Shown piece after piece: positions 54,201-55,461 of a DNA stretch of 55,461 bases (position 1 is the stretch's first letter; each line of letters starts with the position of its first letter). Location of the stretch: contig VXPQ01000038.1 in assembly GCA_009839485.1 (NCBI GenBank), positions 73,153 through 128,613 on the forward strand. The letters are read 5' to 3'. A model generated the notes under the pieces. It saw only the letters and a list, made by a program, of their open reading frames with translations. It made no database searches and was not told where the DNA came from. The position numbers and the translations under genes are program-made. The DNA comes from Bacteroidetes bacterium SB0662_bin_6. GTDB lineage: Bacteria > Bacteroidota > Rhodothermia > Rhodothermales > VXPQ01.

Positions 54201-55461
54201 CGATCCCGTCAGTGTGTATTCGTAGGTCTCGTTACTCTCCACTTCATCCGGTACGTAGAAGGTGGGATCGAGCAGTCTCGAATCGTTCAGAAGGTCAATC
54301 CTGCTACCACTCCACGCAAATGAAGGCGTAATCGGGTTGACTCCTCCGTACGATGCCGTGCAGTCAAACTGAATGTCCTCTCCGCCCTCGTACACCAGGG
54401 GAGGCGATTCGCAACTGAGTACAATCGATCCGATTTTAAGCACCCTGACCGTCACTTCTGCCGTGGCGTCTATCGCATTCTCTGCCGAGACCGTCAGCAG
54501 GTACTCGTACGTTTCGTCAGCGTCCACTGTCTCCGGTACGTCGAAGGTAGGAGCAGGACCATCCGTATCGCCTATAAGAAGGTCTGTGTTCGTCGTGCCG
54601 CCGCGCGGCGTCCAGGCATATTGGATTGTGGAACCTGCGGGAGCCCCCGTAGCCACGCAGTCCAGGTCCAAGTCCGCCGCACCCTCATACACCGGAGAAG
54701 GCGTGGCGCACACCACTTCCAGCGCCTTCTTGTCGAGCACCGTTACCGTAACGTCGGATGCCGCATCTTCCGCATTCTGAGCAGAAGCGGTCAGCGTGTA
54801 CTCGTAGATTCCGTCGTTGTCCACCTCATCCGGTACATAGAACGTCGGCTTCGCAATCGCCGGATCGCTTAACTCGTCCGTGTTCGCCGTATCGCCGCGC
54901 GGCGCCCAGGCATATTTGATTGTGGAACCCGTTGGAGCACCCGATGCCTCGCACTCCAGATCGAAGTCCTCCGCGCCCTCGTACACCGGAGCAGGAGGCG
55001 TACATACCAGCGCGAGCGGCAGCTTGTTCAGCACGGTGATCGTATAGGGCATTGAAAAGGGATCGGCATTGTCCGCCGACACGGTGAGCGTATACCTGTA
55101 CGTTTCATCTTGCGAGACTTCATCGGGAACCAGAAACCAGGGTCGGTACGTGTCCGGATTGCTCAGAAGAGATAGTGCGGCGCTCCGTGTACTCCCTCTG
55201 GTTGTCCATCCGAACCTGTAGACGGCATTGGGACCCGGTGCACCTGTCCAATTACAGAACGGAAACTGAAAGTCCACGTCCCCCTCATAAACTATCTCCG
55301 TCACATGCCTGCCATCGATAAAATCCGAGCACGGAACGATATCCGGCTTCTCCAGAACCGTCACGGTAATGTCGGCGCTGGCGACATCGGCGCCTCCGGC
55401 AGACAGCGTCACCGTGTATTCGTAGGCCTTATCCGATCCGCCCGGTTCATCAATATCGCCT
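51222..55461 (-). CDS. Giant Ig/PKD-like repeat surface protein, 5' end outside window
   Basis: At least 1,412 residues; the frame stays open to the window edge, so the true start lies beyond 55461. The visible N-terminal two-thirds consists of nine complete, roughly 92-residue beta repeats plus a partial one. Each has paired Cys around a VYEG motif (for example C-P-VYEGSEDFDLDC), a central YAWTARG and an end motif VPDEV-ETYEYLLTVSAENA. A Pro/Glu-rich linker follows (about 52605-52695). Next is a DUF4402-like pilin domain (about 52050-52590, GGELDLTGAPSGRYAGNMD). Last is a PapD-chaperone-like domain (about 51230-52045, VFELSNPSLVPLEVSV, then VLVLMPGEKGLVRYG). It is the gene upstream of an usher/ExbBD operon, so I infer an adhesin or surface fibre exported by that system. 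Confidence 0.82.
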   Translation of the reverse strand, partial: GDIDEPGGSDKAYEYTVTLSAGGADVASADITVTVLEKPDIVPCSDFIDGRHVTEIVYEGDVDFQFPFCNWTGAPGPNAVYRFGWTTRGSTRSAALSLLSNPDTYRPWFLVPDEVSQDETYRYTLTVSADNADPFSMPYTITVLNKLPLALVCTPPAPVYEGAEDFDLECEASGAPTGSTIKYAWAPRGDTANTDELSDPAIAKPTFYVPDEVDNDGIYEYTLTASAQNAEDAASDVTVTVLDKKALEVVCATPSPVYEGAADLDLDCVATGAPAGSTIQYAWTPRGGTTNTDLLIGDTDGPAPTFDVPETVDADETYEYLLTVSAENAIDATAEVTVRVLKIGSIVLSCESPPLVYEGGEDIQFDCTASYGGVNPITPSFAWSGSRIDLLNDSRLLDPTFYVPDEVESNETYEYTLTGSAANADSVSVQVVVTVLNRGTLAVACAPPPLVYEGSEDFDLDCTASGAPAGSEYTYAWMARGSTGNTDRLIAGTDSPTPTFAVPDALDATTRYEYLLTVSAENAESGAARVTVTVLNQGALHAVCVDPPSVYEGSADFALDCSVSGAPVGSHYNYTWTARGSTLDTALLSDMTHLTPTFLVPDDVPETTTYEYLLTVSADNAESATAEVSVTVLNRGALSVACIDPVSAYEGAPDIAFDCTASGAPAAGHYAYAWTARGNTSDTSLLSATDVASPTFYVPDEVDGDEAYTYRLTVSTSAENIDPGVFDLTVNVYDSDDLAVVCTDRTVYEGSASFGLECTASGGPPGVLREWDWSPDTHLTGPRIRTPVFTVPADVEQDVSFTYTATVTAGSMVATGELTVTVLDKPALAVTCADPGSVYEGSDDVAFDCEASGAPTGSDHEYAWTARGDTPDTALLSATDIESPIFYVPDAIDVTTTYEYLLTVSAENAEDGSAEVAVTVLNRIQTPEPEPVSPPEPVSPPMEEPSLVSSSSAGAPSDPTALGVTISVSALRFGVQSSDTEVSLDPMTDGISTYVSGPYHGGRMTLAPGGGEVFDENGEMDLSIELVSPVVLKRADAIEAASLVLAPNWSYAASCEQLSSQTVGGLYTEVTLSEDACRLLRFGGELDLTGAPSGRYAGNMDLILRSGEREETHTVEVSVTVVPAQRVITIGPGGVRFSTSRELPVALTEEQNLSIYPDVAFLTGEKPDGVFELSNPSLVPLEVSVSARFGYTEATENGREVVIEDASASRLSDLSGVVDIHPGVLVLMPGEKGLVRYGVKEEAHAAMAGKGYAAFFDVVSEPRRYARTDQMPEEVAGDRTARVTMRVPGVYVPGEGASQLRATLLSLSFAGPVSATFLVETPDHPFVGEVVAYDGDGRELGRRETLVYTRSRVRVPLDRIPEEGAVFLRFAPRGSDRVPEPVFIEWNAPHRDIGAAGDKGRTRTPATLVRKP
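52700..55461 (-). repeat. In-gene tandem repeats (about 276 bp each)
   Basis: About ten units of roughly 276 bp encode the Ig/PKD-like domains. DNA similarity is visible in the segments coding TVSAENA and VYEG, for example the recurrent GTACTCGTA. Repeats differ by many substitutions, so the array is old or diversifying. Confidence 0.75.

Overview
The window looks like chromosomal DNA of a GC-rich, Gram-negative member of the Bacteroidota/Rhodothermota lineage. The evidence is family content: a TonB-dependent receptor paired with a DUF4249 lipoprotein, DUF3098 and DUF5916 proteins, a fused aspartokinase/homoserine dehydrogenase, GyrA, secreted sulfatases and many outer-membrane proteins. Several intergenic regions also carry a Bacteroidota-like promoter signature (TTG, 17-18 bases, then TATTTTG or TACTTTG). 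Shine-Dalgarno sites are mostly absent. No rRNA, tRNA or CRISPR array was recognised.

Layout. 1-10.6 kb is catabolic and accessory: a cut-off ketoglutarate-semialdehyde-type aldehyde dehydrogenase, a secreted sulfatase, a FitAB/VapBC-type toxin-antitoxin pair, a phosphotriesterase-family hydrolase with an FAD oxidoreductase, then a plus-strand run of Gfo/Idh/MocA oxidoreductase, sulfotransferase-like protein and class IV aminotransferase, followed by a DUF4399 protein and a beta-barrel protein. 10.7-17.8 kb holds a PLP decarboxylase, an AAA/DUF4143 ATPase with an unusual C-terminal extension, a metallo-beta-lactamase/double-rhodanese protein overlapping an extended SDR tail to tail, and an Hsp20 chaperone. 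17.9-22.8 kb holds the TonB receptor/DUF4249 pair and a low-GC two-gene island with a DUF3883 nuclease-like protein.

23-37 kb is mostly housekeeping: gyrA, lysine 6-aminotransferase, lipA, ndk, NamZ-type muramidase, DUF3098, PBP4-type carboxypeptidase, MreD-like protein, and a minus-strand thrA-dapB-dapA group for aspartate-family amino acids. 37-43 kb encodes two more secreted sulfatases and a DUF5916 outer-membrane protein.

43.3 kb to the window end is the most unusual part. All genes are on the minus strand: an ExbB/TolQ-like channel protein, an archaic-type outer-membrane usher, a TPR lipoprotein, two different ExbD/TolR-like proteins, a TonB-like single-span acidic protein, an exported protein of unknown function, and upstream a giant repetitive surface protein. 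The giant protein ends in a pilin-like (DUF4402-like) and a PapD-chaperone-like domain and runs off the window. I read this as a candidate proton-motive-force-coupled chaperone-usher or surface-adhesin export system. That is inference from domain content and gene order.

Smaller patterns cross the gene map: a family of short terminal-inverted-repeat (MITE-like) elements near gene ends, a 19-bp-period array between two sulfatases, and recurrent GCATAAT palindromes.
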